From: Methylococcus geothermalis
Lineage (GTDB): Bacteria; Pseudomonadota; Gammaproteobacteria; Methylococcales; Methylococcaceae
Length of the DNA: 64,000 nucleotides
Direction: 5' to 3'
Assembly: GCF_012769535.1 (NCBI RefSeq)
Contig: NZ_CP046565.1
Span: forward strand, 2,804,501-2,868,500
Positions 33,366 through 43,346 of the stretch are shown one piece after another. Below the pieces are notes generated by a model, which was not told where the DNA came from, searched no databases, and saw only the letters and a program-made list of their open reading frames with translations. The translations under genes were made by a program, and so were the position numbers. Position 1 is the stretch's first letter. Every line of letters begins with the position of its first letter.

Positions 33366-36300
33366 GTGACGGATTGCTACGCGCTGTCGCCGATGCAGGG
33401 ACACATGCTGTCGGCGACCCTGTACGATCAGCGGGAAGGTACCTACATCCAGCAACTGGTTTTGCGAACCAGCGAAAATCTCGACGAAGACGCTTACCGC
33501 AACGCCTGGACCCGCCTCATCGCCAGGCATGACATCCTGCGGACGGCCTTCGTCTGGCAAAACCTGGAGGCGCCGCTGCAACGGGTGGAACCGGCCGTCA
33601 CGATGCCCTGGGCCGACCTCGACTGGCGCGGGCTGACTCGGGCGGAACAGGAGAGCCGGTTCGACGCCTTCCTCGCCGACGACAGGTTGCGGGGCTTCGA
33701 CATGGCCGAGGCACCTCTCCACCGCCTGAGTCTGATTCGCATCGCCGAAGACGAACACTGGGCGGTCTGGACTTACCACCACGCCCTGTTGGACGGACGG
33801 GCACGGCTCATCGTCATGGAAGAGCTGTTCCGGGTCTACCAGGCGTTGCGCGACGGCCACGAGCCGGAGCTGCCTCCGCCGACGCCTTACCGCAACTACA
33901 TCGGCTCGCTGGAGTCCCTCGATTTCGCGGCGAGCGAAGACTACTGGCGCGGTCTGCTGGCGGATTTCGAAGAACCCAACCGCATCCTGACCGCCCTGCC
34001 CGAGCCGCGGCCCTTGCCGCCCGCCCACACCGGCGGACTGGTTCAAGCCTGGGCGCCTGTGGCCCTTTATGATGCGCTCCAGGAACTCGCGAAGAAACGG
34101 GACGTCACGCTCAACACCCTGGTCCAGGCCGCCTGGGGCCTGCTGATCGCACGCCACAGCGGGCTCGATGACGTGGTGTTCGGCGCCACGCGTTCCTGCC
34201 GGAAGTCCGTGCCGGAGGGCGAGGCCATCGTCGGCCCGATCATCAACACCACGCCGGTGCGCCTGAAGACCGACCCCGCCAAGTCCGTCGCCGAATTCAT
34301 CCGCGAGCTTCGGCGCCAGCACCTGAGCGTGCGCGAGCACGAGCACACGCCGATGGCCCGCATCCACGCCTGGAGCGGCCTGCCCGCCGGTCTGCCGTTG
34401 TTCACCACCATCGTGGTCTTCGAGAACTACCACGTGGTGAAATCGCGCGGCGGCGACTGGGACAAGCGCCGCTTCGAACTGAAGGAACAGACCGACCACC
34501 TCATCCTGGCGGGTTACCTCGCCGACGGCCTGCTGCTCAAGATCGAATACGACCGCCGCCTGTTCGAGGACGACGCCGTCGAGCGCATGCTGCAACAGCT
34601 CCTGACGATCCTCGAGAGCCTGGCCGCCCACGCCGACGGCCAACTCGGCGAGCTGCGCACTCTCCCGGACGACGAACTGCGCCGCCTGCTGGTGGAATGG
34701 AACGACACCGGCACCAGCTACCCCGAGGTCACGCTGGGTGAACTCTTCTCCGCAAAGGCGCGCCACACGCCGGACGCCATCGCGGTCCAAAGCGGGAATC
34801 AATGCCTCAGCTACGGAGAACTGGAACGGCGCTCGAACCGGTTGGCGGCCCTTTTAGTGGGCAAAGGCACGGGGCCCGGTTCCGTGGTCGCCCTGCTGCT
34901 CGACCGCAGTTGCGAACTCGCGGTCGGCCTCCTCGGCGTGCTGAAGGCCGGCGGCGCCTACCTGCCGCTGGACCCCGCCTATCCCGAAGACCGGCTCGCC
35001 TACATGCTCGAGGACTCGGGCGCGCGGATCGTACTGACCCGGACCGCGCTAGCCGATGCCCTTCGCCATTCCGGCGTCGAACCGCTGAAGCTGGACACCG
35101 GCTGGGAAACAGACCCCGCCGGCTCGGATGAAGCACCCCCCTGCCGCGCGACGCCGGACGATGTCGCCTATCTGATGTATACCTCCGGTTCCACGGGCCT
35201 GCCGAAAGGCGTGATGGTCCCGCACCGCGGCGTCGTCAACTTGTGCTCGGCAATGCGGCGCCGCTACCGGCTGGGGCCCCACGACCGCGTCCTGCAGTAC
35301 GCCTCCCTCAGTTTCGACATCTGCGTGGAGGAAATTTACCCGACCTGGCACGCCGGCGGCACGGTCGTGTTCCGCGACGAGACCCAGGGCCATTCGGTCC
35401 ACGAGTTCCTGGACTGGGCCGCCCGTGAACGGATCACCGTGTTCGACATCCCCACCGCGTTCTGGAACGAACTCGTGCGGGGACTCGGCACCAGCGGCGC
35501 TGGTCTTCCCGCCAGCCTGCGACTGACCGTGGTCGGCGGAGAAAAGGCCTCCCGCGCCATGCTGGAGGCTTGGAACCGGCTGCCCGGCGCATCCCGCGTT
35601 TCTTGGCTCAATACCTACGGGCCGACCGAAACGACGGTCACCGCGACCGTCTACCAGCCGCCACAGCCCTCCCCTGCCGGCCCGCCGGCCACCGATCCGC
35701 CGATCGGCAGGCCCATCGACAACGTCCGCCTGTACGTGCTCGACCGCCACCTGAAACCGGTGCCCATCGGCGTGCCGGGCGAGCTGTACATCGGCGGCGC
35801 CGGGGTGGCGAAAGGCTATTGGCGGCGTCCCGAATTCACCGCGGCGGCCTTTGTCCCCGATCCGTTCGCCGGCGAGCCCGAGGCCCGGATGTACCGCACA
35901 GGCGACCTGGTGCGTTACGGCGCCGACGGCCAGCTGTCTTTCATGGGACGCAATGACGACCAGGTCAAGATCAGCGGCTTCCGCGTCGAACCGGGCGAAA
36001 TCGAAGCGGCGATCGAGCGCCATGACGGCGTGGCCCAGGCCGCGGTGAAGGCCATCGAAACGCCGAGCGGAAACTATCTCGCCGGCTACGTCGTTCCGGC
36101 ACCGGACGGCCGGTTCGACGCCAAGGACCTGGAAACCTTCCTGCGGGACACCCTGCCGGAACACGAAATCCCCCGGGTAATCGTAGCCATGAAGGCATTC
36201 CCGCTCACGCCGGGCGGCAAGCTGGACCGCAAGGCCCTGCCCGATCCGGCCACCCCCTCCGCCACGGCCGGCGCCGCCGGGGCCGCCCCTCCCCGCAACG

Positions 36301-37319
36301 GCACCGAGAGGCAACTCGCCGCGATCTTCGAGGAACTTTTCCCGGCGCGCTCGATCGGCGTCCGGGACAACTTCTTCGCCCTGGGCGGCGATTCCCTGCG
36401 GGCATTCCAACTGCTCACGCGCATCGAGCTCGTTTGCGGCCAACGGCTCTCGTTCGCCGCCCTGGCGAGGGCCGCCACGGTCGAACAACTGGCGGCACTG
36501 ATCGACGGCAGAGGCAAGACGGAGGCTCCGAACACCCACATCGTTCCCTTGAGCCTGGAGGCCGCCCAGGGACCTGCGCTATTCCTGGTCCATGGCGTGG
36601 GCGGCAGCGTGCACTGGTATCACGCCCTGGCTGAATGGCTGAAAGCCGACTTCGACGTCTACGGCATCCAGTCGCCCGGCATCGACGATGACGAGGACGA
36701 CATGGTCGGCGCCGACATCGAATGTCTGGCCCGGCTCTACATCTCGGAAATCAAGACCATTCAGCCACAAGGGCCATATTGGATCGGCGGCCACTCCATG
36801 GGGGGCATCATCGCCTTCGAAATGGCTCGCCAGTTCCACGCCCTGGGAGACGAGGTCGCGCTGGTGGCGAATTTCGACAACTGGAACCGCGCGGCGGACG
36901 CCCCCGGTTTCGCCACTAAGCTGCTCCGCCTCGCCGTCCATTTCCTGAAACTCGACACCCCGGACAAGCTGCGGTTCCTGCGCGACAAGATGCAGTGGGC
37001 GAAACAGTGCCTCAACGCGCGCCTGGCGCCCGGCCGGGCCGACATCCGCCCACTGGAGCGAATGAAAGCCGCGAACGTCAAGGCCGCCTACCGTTACACG
37101 CCCGGTTTCTATCCCGGCACCCTCACGCTGTTCCGCGCCCGCCAGCAAGCTGCCTCCGCCCTGGACGATCCGCTGCTCGGCTGGAACGGACTGGCGGAGA
37201 ACATCGACGTCGTGGAGGTGGCGGGGAACCATTACACCCTGCTCGGCGAACCGCACGTCCGCACGCTGGCCGACGAACTGAGGCGCCGGGCGCGCGCCCG
37301 GCGGAGCAGCGGGCGCTGA
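33366..37319 (+). CDS. Single-module non-ribosomal peptide synthetase, C-A-T-TE
   Basis: 1317 residues. The condensation domain (about 4-430) has SPMQGHMLSATL at the very N-terminus and the catalytic HHALLDG near 138-144. The adenylation domain (about 460-960) has YTSGSTGLPKG near 605, NTYGPTETT, YRTGDLVRYG, GRNDDQVKISGFRVEPGE and the lysine motif PLTPGGKLDRKALP. The carrier domain has LGGDSLRAF with phosphopantetheine Ser1010. The thioesterase has GGHSMGG with Ser1144 and probable His1289. Where family members have the FDxxxxE specificity stretch this one reads FDICVEEIYPTW. I do not predict a substrate. A lone module starting with C suggests that it condenses an acyl or aminoacyl donor made elsewhere with one amino acid. 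Two esterases follow in the same operon. Confidence 0.93.
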   Translation: MTDCYALSPMQGHMLSATLYDQREGTYIQQLVLRTSENLDEDAYRNAWTRLIARHDILRTAFVWQNLEAPLQRVEPAVTMPWADLDWRGLTRAEQESRFDAFLADDRLRGFDMAEAPLHRLSLIRIAEDEHWAVWTYHHALLDGRARLIVMEELFRVYQALRDGHEPELPPPTPYRNYIGSLESLDFAASEDYWRGLLADFEEPNRILTALPEPRPLPPAHTGGLVQAWAPVALYDALQELAKKRDVTLNTLVQAAWGLLIARHSGLDDVVFGATRSCRKSVPEGEAIVGPIINTTPVRLKTDPAKSVAEFIRELRRQHLSVREHEHTPMARIHAWSGLPAGLPLFTTIVVFENYHVVKSRGGDWDKRRFELKEQTDHLILAGYLADGLLLKIEYDRRLFEDDAVERMLQQLLTILESLAAHADGQLGELRTLPDDELRRLLVEWNDTGTSYPEVTLGELFSAKARHTPDAIAVQSGNQCLSYGELERRSNRLAALLVGKGTGPGSVVALLLDRSCELAVGLLGVLKAGGAYLPLDPAYPEDRLAYMLEDSGARIVLTRTALADALRHSGVEPLKLDTGWETDPAGSDEAPPCRATPDDVAYLMYTSGSTGLPKGVMVPHRGVVNLCSAMRRRYRLGPHDRVLQYASLSFDICVEEIYPTWHAGGTVVFRDETQGHSVHEFLDWAARERITVFDIPTAFWNELVRGLGTSGAGLPASLRLTVVGGEKASRAMLEAWNRLPGASRVSWLNTYGPTETTVTATVYQPPQPSPAGPPATDPPIGRPIDNVRLYVLDRHLKPVPIGVPGELYIGGAGVAKGYWRRPEFTAAAFVPDPFAGEPEARMYRTGDLVRYGADGQLSFMGRNDDQVKISGFRVEPGEIEAAIERHDGVAQAAVKAIETPSGNYLAGYVVPAPDGRFDAKDLETFLRDTLPEHEIPRVIVAMKAFPLTPGGKLDRKALPDPATPSATAGAAGAAPPRNGTERQLAAIFEELFPARSIGVRDNFFALGGDSLRAFQLLTRIELVCGQRLSFAALARAATVEQLAALIDGRGKTEAPNTHIVPLSLEAAQGPALFLVHGVGGSVHWYHALAEWLKADFDVYGIQSPGIDDDEDDMVGADIECLARLYISEIKTIQPQGPYWIGGHSMGGIIAFEMARQFHALGDEVALVANFDNWNRAADAPGFATKLLRLAVHFLKLDTPDKLRFLRDKMQWAKQCLNARLAPGRADIRPLERMKAANVKAAYRYTPGFYPGTLTLFRARQQAASALDDPLLGWNGLAENIDVVEVAGNHYTLLGEPHVRTLADELRRRARARRSSGR

Positions 37320-37346
37320 CCCCGCATCCCGGCCTTGGCGGAAACC

Positions 37347-38300
37347 ATGCCGTACAGCCATGCCTACCCGTTCGATCCGACCTACGGGTTTTCCCTCGAC
37401 TCGTTGCTCCGGGTGGAACCACCCGACCCGCCGGAGGACTTCGCCGCTTTCTGGTCGGCGCGGTACGACGACGCCAGGAACGTTGCGCCCCGGCCGGAAC
37501 TCCGCCGCTGCGGCTGGAACCATCCGCGCTTCCAGGCATTCGACCTCGCCTACCGCTCGACCGGCGCGATCACCATCGGCGGCTGGGCGCTGATCCCGGC
37601 GCACGGCCGGATCAACCGGGGCTTCGTCGTCGGCCACGGCTACGGTGGGCGCGGCGGCCCCGATCTCGACCTCCCCTTCGACGACGCCGCCATCCTGTTT
37701 CCTTGCTTCCGCGGCCTCTCCCGCAGCCGCCGTTCCGGCATTCCCGACACGCCGGACCGGCATGTGCTGTGCGGCATCGAGGACCGCGACCGCTACGTTC
37801 TCGGCGGCTGCGTGGAAGACCTCTGGCTGGCCGTCAGTGCCCTGCTCGAACTGTTTCCCGAGGTCGAAGGCCGCGTGGGCTACCTCGGCATCAGCTTCGG
37901 CGGCGGCATCGGCGCCCTGAGCCTGCCGTGGGAGCCGCGCATCCGCAGGGCCCATCTCAACGTCCCGACCTTCGGCCACCAGCCGCTGCGGCTGACCCTG
38001 CCGACCATCGGCAGCGGGGAAGCGATCAGGCGCTATCAAGCCGCCCACGGTAACGTGATGGCAACCTTGGCCTATTACGATGCCGCCGTGGCAGCGCGTT
38101 TCGTCGGCATCCCGGTGCACGTCGCCGCCGCCCTGTTCGATCCGGCGGTCGCGCCGCCCGGGCAGTTCGCCATCTTCAACGCGCTCGCCGGGCCCAAAGA
38201 GCTGTTCGTGCTGGACGCGGGGCATTTCGACTATCCGCGCAAACCGGAACAGGATCGATCGCTGTCCGCCGCCATCGCGGCTTTTTTCGAACCGCTATGA
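37347..38300 (+). CDS. Acetyl-xylan-esterase-like alpha/beta hydrolase (AXE1 family)
   Basis: 317 residues from ATG 37347, 27 bp after the NRPS stop (GGCGGAAA upstream). The AXE1/cephalosporin-C deacetylase pattern is present: DFAAFWSARYDDAR near the N-terminus, RGFVVGHGYGGRGGPD, the nucleophile elbow GYLGISFGGGIGA with Ser183, an acid in the FDPAVAPPGQF loop, and LDAGHFDYP with the catalytic His. It probably removes or transfers an acyl group. Position behind the NRPS suggests it acts on its product rather than on polysaccharide. It overlaps the next gene by 4 bp. Confidence 0.82.
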   Translation: MPYSHAYPFDPTYGFSLDSLLRVEPPDPPEDFAAFWSARYDDARNVAPRPELRRCGWNHPRFQAFDLAYRSTGAITIGGWALIPAHGRINRGFVVGHGYGGRGGPDLDLPFDDAAILFPCFRGLSRSRRSGIPDTPDRHVLCGIEDRDRYVLGGCVEDLWLAVSALLELFPEVEGRVGYLGISFGGGIGALSLPWEPRIRRAHLNVPTFGHQPLRLTLPTIGSGEAIRRYQAAHGNVMATLAYYDAAVAARFVGIPVHVAAALFDPAVAPPGQFAIFNALAGPKELFVLDAGHFDYPRKPEQDRSLSAAIAAFFEPL

Positions 38301-39025
38301 ACCGGGAATATCACCGCTGGTACACCGAACGTCTGGGCCGTGACATGGAACTGCTGGTGTTCGGCCATGCCGGCGCGAAAGTCCTGGTCTTCCCGACCCG
38401 TGACGGCCGCTTCCACGAGTACGAAGACCTCCGGCTGGTGGAAAGCCTGCGGCACAAGATCGAGGCCGGACACCTGCAGCTGTTCTGCCTGGACAGCATC
38501 GACCACGAAGCCCTCTATTGCTTCTGGCGGCACCCGGCCGAGCGCATCCGGCGCCACGTCCAGTTCGAGGAATACGTCCTCAATGAGGTGTTCCCTTTGA
38601 TGGCCGCCAAGAACCCGCATCCCTGCACCATTGCGCACGGCTGCAGCCTGGGCGCGTTCCACGCCGTCAACATCGCCTTCCGCCACCCCCACCTGTTCCG
38701 CAAGGTCGCCGCATTCTCCGGCCGCTACGATCTGACGCTTGGCGTGGAACACTTCCGCGACCTGTTCGATGGCTATTACGACGACACCATCTACTACCAC
38801 ACCCCCTCCCATTTTCTCCCCAACCTGGATTGCCATTGGCGGCTCGAATCGCTGCGGCGCATGGACATCGTGCTGGTGGTGGGCGGCGACGATCCCTTTC
38901 TCGGCAACAACCGCGACCTGAGCCGGATTCTGTGGTCCAAAGGCATCCCCCACGCCTTCCATACCTGGGACGGACGCGCCCACCAGGGTCACGCCTGGCG
39001 GAAGATGGCGCCGCTGTACGTCTGA
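38297..39025 (+). CDS. Esterase-D-like alpha/beta hydrolase
   Basis: 242 residues, start ATGA overlapping the previous stop. The putative-esterase family pattern shows VLVFPTRDGRFHEYEDL, the nucleophile elbow AHGCSLGAFHAVNIAF with Ser117, VVGGDDPFLGNNR (acid) and WDGRAHQGHAWRKM (His). Members include enterochelin-esterase-like and feruloyl-esterase-like enzymes. No signal peptide, so cytoplasmic. As third gene of the NRPS operon it could trim, release or hydrolyse the peptide product. Confidence 0.82.
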   Translation: MNREYHRWYTERLGRDMELLVFGHAGAKVLVFPTRDGRFHEYEDLRLVESLRHKIEAGHLQLFCLDSIDHEALYCFWRHPAERIRRHVQFEEYVLNEVFPLMAAKNPHPCTIAHGCSLGAFHAVNIAFRHPHLFRKVAAFSGRYDLTLGVEHFRDLFDGYYDDTIYYHTPSHFLPNLDCHWRLESLRRMDIVLVVGGDDPFLGNNRDLSRILWSKGIPHAFHTWDGRAHQGHAWRKMAPLYV

Positions 39026-39340
39026 ACCGCGAATGTTCCCAACCGATGTCCGGTCTGCCCGCTTCTGGCATCGAGCGGACCGGCTGAGGTAGCCTCCGGT
39101 TTCGTAAAAACGCCCGCCCCAGTCCCCAAGCTCGACCCACGAAGTTCCGGCGGAAGCGTCATGGTAGGGTTGCCAGATCTGCCCATCGCGCGACGGGGGA
39201 TGATAAACCGCATGCGGCAGCCGCCTGTGCCAGGGGTAGCGACCGGTAATCCTCCCCCTTTGTCAGTAAGGCCCGGATGATACGGGCGTCCTCAGCGACC
39301 AGGGCCACCGCCGCGCGTTATAGCCACGCCTGGCAACCAA
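39026..39340. other. Intergenic stretch after the NRPS operon
   Basis: About 315 bp without a credible gene. A clear terminator hairpin was not found. The right end merges into IS110 debris. Confidence 0.4.
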
Positions 39341-39585
39341 CTAGCGCAACCAGCAAAACGAAGGGGCAATGATGCGGGCGTCATGTCCGAGTTCGCGCAA
39401 AGCCCGTGAGGTGTGGGCACCGGTACGGCATCCATGCCAACGACACACGGCGGCAGCTTGGCAAGGCATTCCAGCAGTTTGCCGCGCGAGACCGTTTTCT
39501 TCAGCACCACCTTGTCATGCACGTCAACGCCATGGACCCTGAACACGTTCTTGGCCAAGTCAATTCCTGCGGTAGTAATATTCAC
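39341..39585 (-). pseudogene. IS110-family transposase N-terminal remnant
   Basis: It starts at GTG 39585 behind GAGGAG and reads VNITTAGIDLAKNVFRVHGV, then VVLKKTVSRGKLLECLAKLP and CVVGMDA: the DEDD-type N-terminus with the first Asp and the invariant GMDA/GMEA segment. After that the frame shifts; the neighbouring frame gives GAHTSRALRELGHDARIIAP, the expected continuation, and stops at 39341. The rest of the gene is gone. It is a different IS110 lineage from the copy at 12286. Confidence 0.85.
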
Positions 39586-39772
39586 GGTAGACTCTACTCC
39601 TCGTTCGATTGATCGGTCTTGCAGCCTTCCATGAGGCACATGTGATGGCGTGACGGGCGGGAGAGTCCATTTCGTCCGTTAGGCACCCCAGAGTGACCTT
39701 CGCAGTGCGCCCACTGAGCCGGCACGAGGAAACACCGGCGCCCGATTCCAGACACGGAGTAAGATCCCCCGA

Positions 39773-40168
39773 ATGATCACCGGCCCCATCAAAAACCAGA
39801 TCGACCGCATCTGGGACGCCTTCTGGTCCGGCGGCATTTCAAACCCCCTGGAGGTGATGGAACAGATCACCTACCTGCTCTTCATCCGCCGCCTGGACGA
39901 CCTGCACACCCTGGAAGAAAACAAGGCCAACCGCCTCAGGCAGCCGATGGCACGGCGCATCTTTCCCGAAGGCAGGGACGCCAAAGGCCGCCCCTTCGAG
40001 GACTATCGCTGGTCGCGCTTCAAGCACTTCGCCCCGGCCGAGATTTACGGCGAAATCATCGGGTTTGCGCGCAACAGGCGGTTTTGCTATGCGCCGTATA
40101 TAGCAGCGCTGTTCAACGAGGCGGGGCCAGGGTCGGGGTTAGATGAAGCTCGTCCGCAACACCGGTAG
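39773..40168 (+). pseudogene. hsdM: Type I restriction-modification HsdM, N-terminal fragment
   Basis: The first 85 or so residues are the HsdM N12 helical domain (IKNQIDRIWDAFWSGGISNP, VMEQITYLLFIRRLDDLHTL, RWSRFKHFAPAEIYGEIIG). The sequence then becomes unrelated and stops at 40168, inside the start of the helicase gene. No SAM-binding or NPPF motif remains. This is the 5' stump of a type I modification gene, cut where the type III-like operon begins, and it may still provide the operon promoter. Confidence 0.85.
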
Positions 40169-43100
40169 CGACCGCGTCGCGGATCTCATCCAGCCGGCGG
40201 TCCTCGATGGCCGCCAGCTCGACGCGGTGACGCCGGGACTCTCCATCTTCGCCTGGGCTCAGTTGCTGCGCGGTCTCCGCCGCGCCGAACGATGCCGATT
40301 TGTGCTGCCCGCCGACCCATCGATGACGCCGCTCCTCGGCTCGGCCACGGACCGCTCGGCACGGAACCAGCTGCAGTCGCGCTGGCTCGCAGGTGGCATG
40401 CGCGACTGGATTGTCGAGAAGGCGGATATCCGGTTCGCACGTGGCGGCGTACCGCAGGGTGCGCTCGTGATCCGCGATGCGGGTGCCCAGCCGGTACAGG
40501 CACTCCTCGGTTCGTTCGCGCTCACCACCGACGGCCTCGGCCTGACCCCGGGTAACCCACTCAGCCTGATCCAGGCCTCCGAGACCCCGGAAGAAGCCCT
40601 GCTGTTGAGCCAGTGGTTCGATGGGCAGTGGGCGAGCCTGCCGAACGACCCCGGGGCGAAGACCGCGGTCCTCGACGCGCTCAATCAGATCGCCCGCCAC
40701 CGAGATCCGCACCTCGCCTACGCACTTATCCTGCACAATCTGTTCGCCAGCCGCAGCGACGAGCTCGACGAAGAGCGGATCGTCAAGTCGGCGACCGGCA
40801 TTCGCAACACCGTCGTTTGGAAAAAGCTCTACAAGTTCCAGCGCGATGGCGTAGTCGGCGCCATCGACAAGCTCAACCGCTTCGGCGGCTGCATCATCGC
40901 CGACAGCGTCGGCCTCGGTAAGACATTCGAGGCGCTGGCCATCATCAAGTACCACGAGCTGCGCAACGACCGGGTGCTGGTGCTCTGCCCAAAGCGCCTG
41001 CGCGACAACTGGACGCTCTACAAGGCCAACGACCGCCGCAATGTCCTGGCGTCCGACCGCTTCAACTACGACGTCCTGAACCACACCGACCTGTCGCGCG
41101 ACCGCGGCCTCTCCGGCGACATCGACCTCGCCCACGTGAACTGGGGCAACTACGACCTTGTCGTCATCGACGAGTCGCACAACTTCCGCAACAAGAAGAC
41201 GCCGCAGGCGGGCGGGGAGACACGCTACGACCGGCTGATGCGCAAGATCATCCGCGAGGGGGTCAAGACGCGCGTGCTGATGCTTTCTGCCACGCCAGTC
41301 AACAACCGCCTGGCCGACCTGCGCAACCAGATCGCCTTCGCCACCGAGGGCGACGACACCGCGCTCAGCGATCACGGCATCGGCAGCATCGACGCCACCA
41401 CGCGGCAGGCGCAGAAGCAGTTCAACCGCTGGCTGGAACTTGACGAGTCCGAGCGCACGCCCTCGCGGTTGATCGAGATGCTGGGCTTCGACTACTTCAC
41501 GTTGCTCGACCTGCTCACGATCGCGCGCTCACGCCGCCACATCGAGAAGTACTACGGCACCACCGAGACCGGCCGCTTTCCGGAGCGGCTCAAGCCCATC
41601 AACATCAAGGCGGATGTGGACCTCGCCGGCGCGTTTCCGGCCATCGCCCAGATCAACCTCGAAATCCGCCGCCTGCACCTCGCCTCGTACGCCCCCCTGC
41701 GCTACGTGCTGCCGCACAAGCAGGAGGCCTACGACCGCAAGTACAGCACGCAGGTGAAGGGCGGCACCGGCTTCTTCCGGCAGGTGGACCGCGAGGAGAG
41801 CCTGATCCACCTGCTGCGCGTCAACGTGCTCAAGCGGATGGAAAGCGCCGTGCCGTCCTTCGCGCTCACCGTACAGCGCCAGCTCCGCGACGTGGAGGCG
41901 ACGCTGGCACGCATCGAGGCGCAGGCCGAGGACCTGGAAGAGATCGACATGTCGATCGCCGACCTCGACCTTGACGACCCCGCCTTCGAGAGTCTGGTCG
42001 TGGGCCGCAAGGTCAAGGTGCTGCTCAAGGATGTGGACCTCGTGCGCTGGAAGCAGGACCTGATCGAGGACCGCAACCGCCTGGCCAACATGCTCGCCGC
42101 CGCACGCGAGATCACACCGGAGCGCGACGCCAAACTGGCCGAGCTGCGCAAGGTGATCGAAGACAAGTGTCGGCAGCCGATCAACCCGGGCAACCGCAAG
42201 GTGATTGTCTTCACCGCTTTTGCCGATACCGCCCGCTACCTCTACGAGCAGCTCGCGCCCTGGGCCAAGACGACGCTTGGGCTCGACTCGGCGCTGGTCA
42301 CCGGCGCGGGTAGCAACCAGACCACGCTTCCGGGGCTGCGCAAGGACCTGGCGTCGATCCTCACGGCCTTCGCGCCGCGCTCCAAGGAGCGCCCCGAGGA
42401 CCTTGCCGGCGAAGGTGAACTTGACCTGCTCATCGCCACCGACTGCATCTCCGAGGGCCAGAACCTGCAGGACTGTGACTGGCTCATCAACTACGACATC
42501 CACTGGAACCCGGTGCGCATCATCCAGCGTTTCGGCCGCATCGACCGCCTGGGCTCGCCGAACCAGCGCATCCAGCTCGTCAACTTCTGGCCCAACATGG
42601 AGCTGGAGGAGTACATCAACCTGGAGCAGCGGGTGAGCGGCCGCATGGTGCTGCTCGACATCTCCGCCACCGGCGAGGAGAACCTGATCGAGCAGCAGTC
42701 CGGCAACCCGATGAACGACCTCGAGTATCGCCGCAAGCAGTTGCTCAAGCTGCAGGACGCAGTCATCGACCTTGAGGACCTGTCCACCGGCGTCTCCATC
42801 GCCGACCTCACGCTCACGGACTTCCGCATCGACCTGGCCGAGTACCTGCGCGCCCACCCCGGCGTGCTCGAAGGGCTGCCGCTGGGCACCATGGCCATCA
42901 CCACCACTGAGGACGCCGAGATTCCGCCGGGGATCGTCTTCTGCCTGCGAACCGAGGATGCGGCCGCCACGCGGGCGTTCGAGCCGGGCTACCCGCTGGC
43001 GCCGCACTACCTCGTGCACGTGGGCGACGACGGCGCCGTGCTGCTTCCGTTCACGCAGGCCAAGCATATCCTCGACCGCCTCAAGCGCCTGTGTGTCGGT

Positions 43101-43346
43101 CGCAACCTGCCCGACGCCGCGGCCTGCGCCCGGTTCGACAAGGCCACAAAGGAGGGCGAGGACATGCGCCACGCGCAGCGCCTGCTCGCCGCCGCGGTGG
43201 CGTCGGTGGTCGGCAAGACGGAGGAACGCGCCGTCGCCAGCCTGTTCACACCGGGCGGCACACACGCGCTGGCCGGTGAGTTCGCGGGGATCAACGACTT
43301 TGAGGTCGTGGCCTTCTTGGTGATCCTGCCGGAGGTGTCCGCTTGA
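40143..43346 (+). CDS. SNF2-type helicase with PLD-like N-terminal domain
   Basis: 1067 residues. The N-terminal 170 residues resemble a degenerate phospholipase-D-type nuclease fold (QALLGSFALTTDGLGLTPGN). The superfamily-2 helicase core follows: IIADSVGLGKTFEALAIIK (Walker A near 253-262), VVIDESHNF (DESH box from Asp343), MLSATPVNNR, and the C-terminal lobe with FTAFADTARYLYEQ, IATDCISEGQNLQ and IQRFGRIDRLGS. It would translocate on DNA. Its start lies within the hsdM stump, and its stop overlaps the DUF4391 start (TTGA). Helicases of this type occur in several anti-phage systems; here it heads the type III-like operon. Confidence 0.88.
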   Translation: MKLVRNTGSDRVADLIQPAVLDGRQLDAVTPGLSIFAWAQLLRGLRRAERCRFVLPADPSMTPLLGSATDRSARNQLQSRWLAGGMRDWIVEKADIRFARGGVPQGALVIRDAGAQPVQALLGSFALTTDGLGLTPGNPLSLIQASETPEEALLLSQWFDGQWASLPNDPGAKTAVLDALNQIARHRDPHLAYALILHNLFASRSDELDEERIVKSATGIRNTVVWKKLYKFQRDGVVGAIDKLNRFGGCIIADSVGLGKTFEALAIIKYHELRNDRVLVLCPKRLRDNWTLYKANDRRNVLASDRFNYDVLNHTDLSRDRGLSGDIDLAHVNWGNYDLVVIDESHNFRNKKTPQAGGETRYDRLMRKIIREGVKTRVLMLSATPVNNRLADLRNQIAFATEGDDTALSDHGIGSIDATTRQAQKQFNRWLELDESERTPSRLIEMLGFDYFTLLDLLTIARSRRHIEKYYGTTETGRFPERLKPINIKADVDLAGAFPAIAQINLEIRRLHLASYAPLRYVLPHKQEAYDRKYSTQVKGGTGFFRQVDREESLIHLLRVNVLKRMESAVPSFALTVQRQLRDVEATLARIEAQAEDLEEIDMSIADLDLDDPAFESLVVGRKVKVLLKDVDLVRWKQDLIEDRNRLANMLAAAREITPERDAKLAELRKVIEDKCRQPINPGNRKVIVFTAFADTARYLYEQLAPWAKTTLGLDSALVTGAGSNQTTLPGLRKDLASILTAFAPRSKERPEDLAGEGELDLLIATDCISEGQNLQDCDWLINYDIHWNPVRIIQRFGRIDRLGSPNQRIQLVNFWPNMELEEYINLEQRVSGRMVLLDISATGEENLIEQQSGNPMNDLEYRRKQLLKLQDAVIDLEDLSTGVSIADLTLTDFRIDLAEYLRAHPGVLEGLPLGTMAITTTEDAEIPPGIVFCLRTEDAAATRAFEPGYPLAPHYLVHVGDDGAVLLPFTQAKHILDRLKRLCVGRNLPDAAACARFDKATKEGEDMRHAQRLLAAAVASVVGKTEERAVASLFTPGGTHALAGEFAGINDFEVVAFLVILPEVSA

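Noticed and set aside
37347-38300. AXE1 gene as a xylan-degradation enzyme
   Set aside because: No signal peptide and no glycoside hydrolases nearby; tight linkage to the NRPS argues for a role in its product.
40143-43346. DISARM system based on the SNF2 helicase
   Set aside because: No DrmA, DrmB or DrmC-like gene is present; the partners are Mod, Res and DUF4391 instead.
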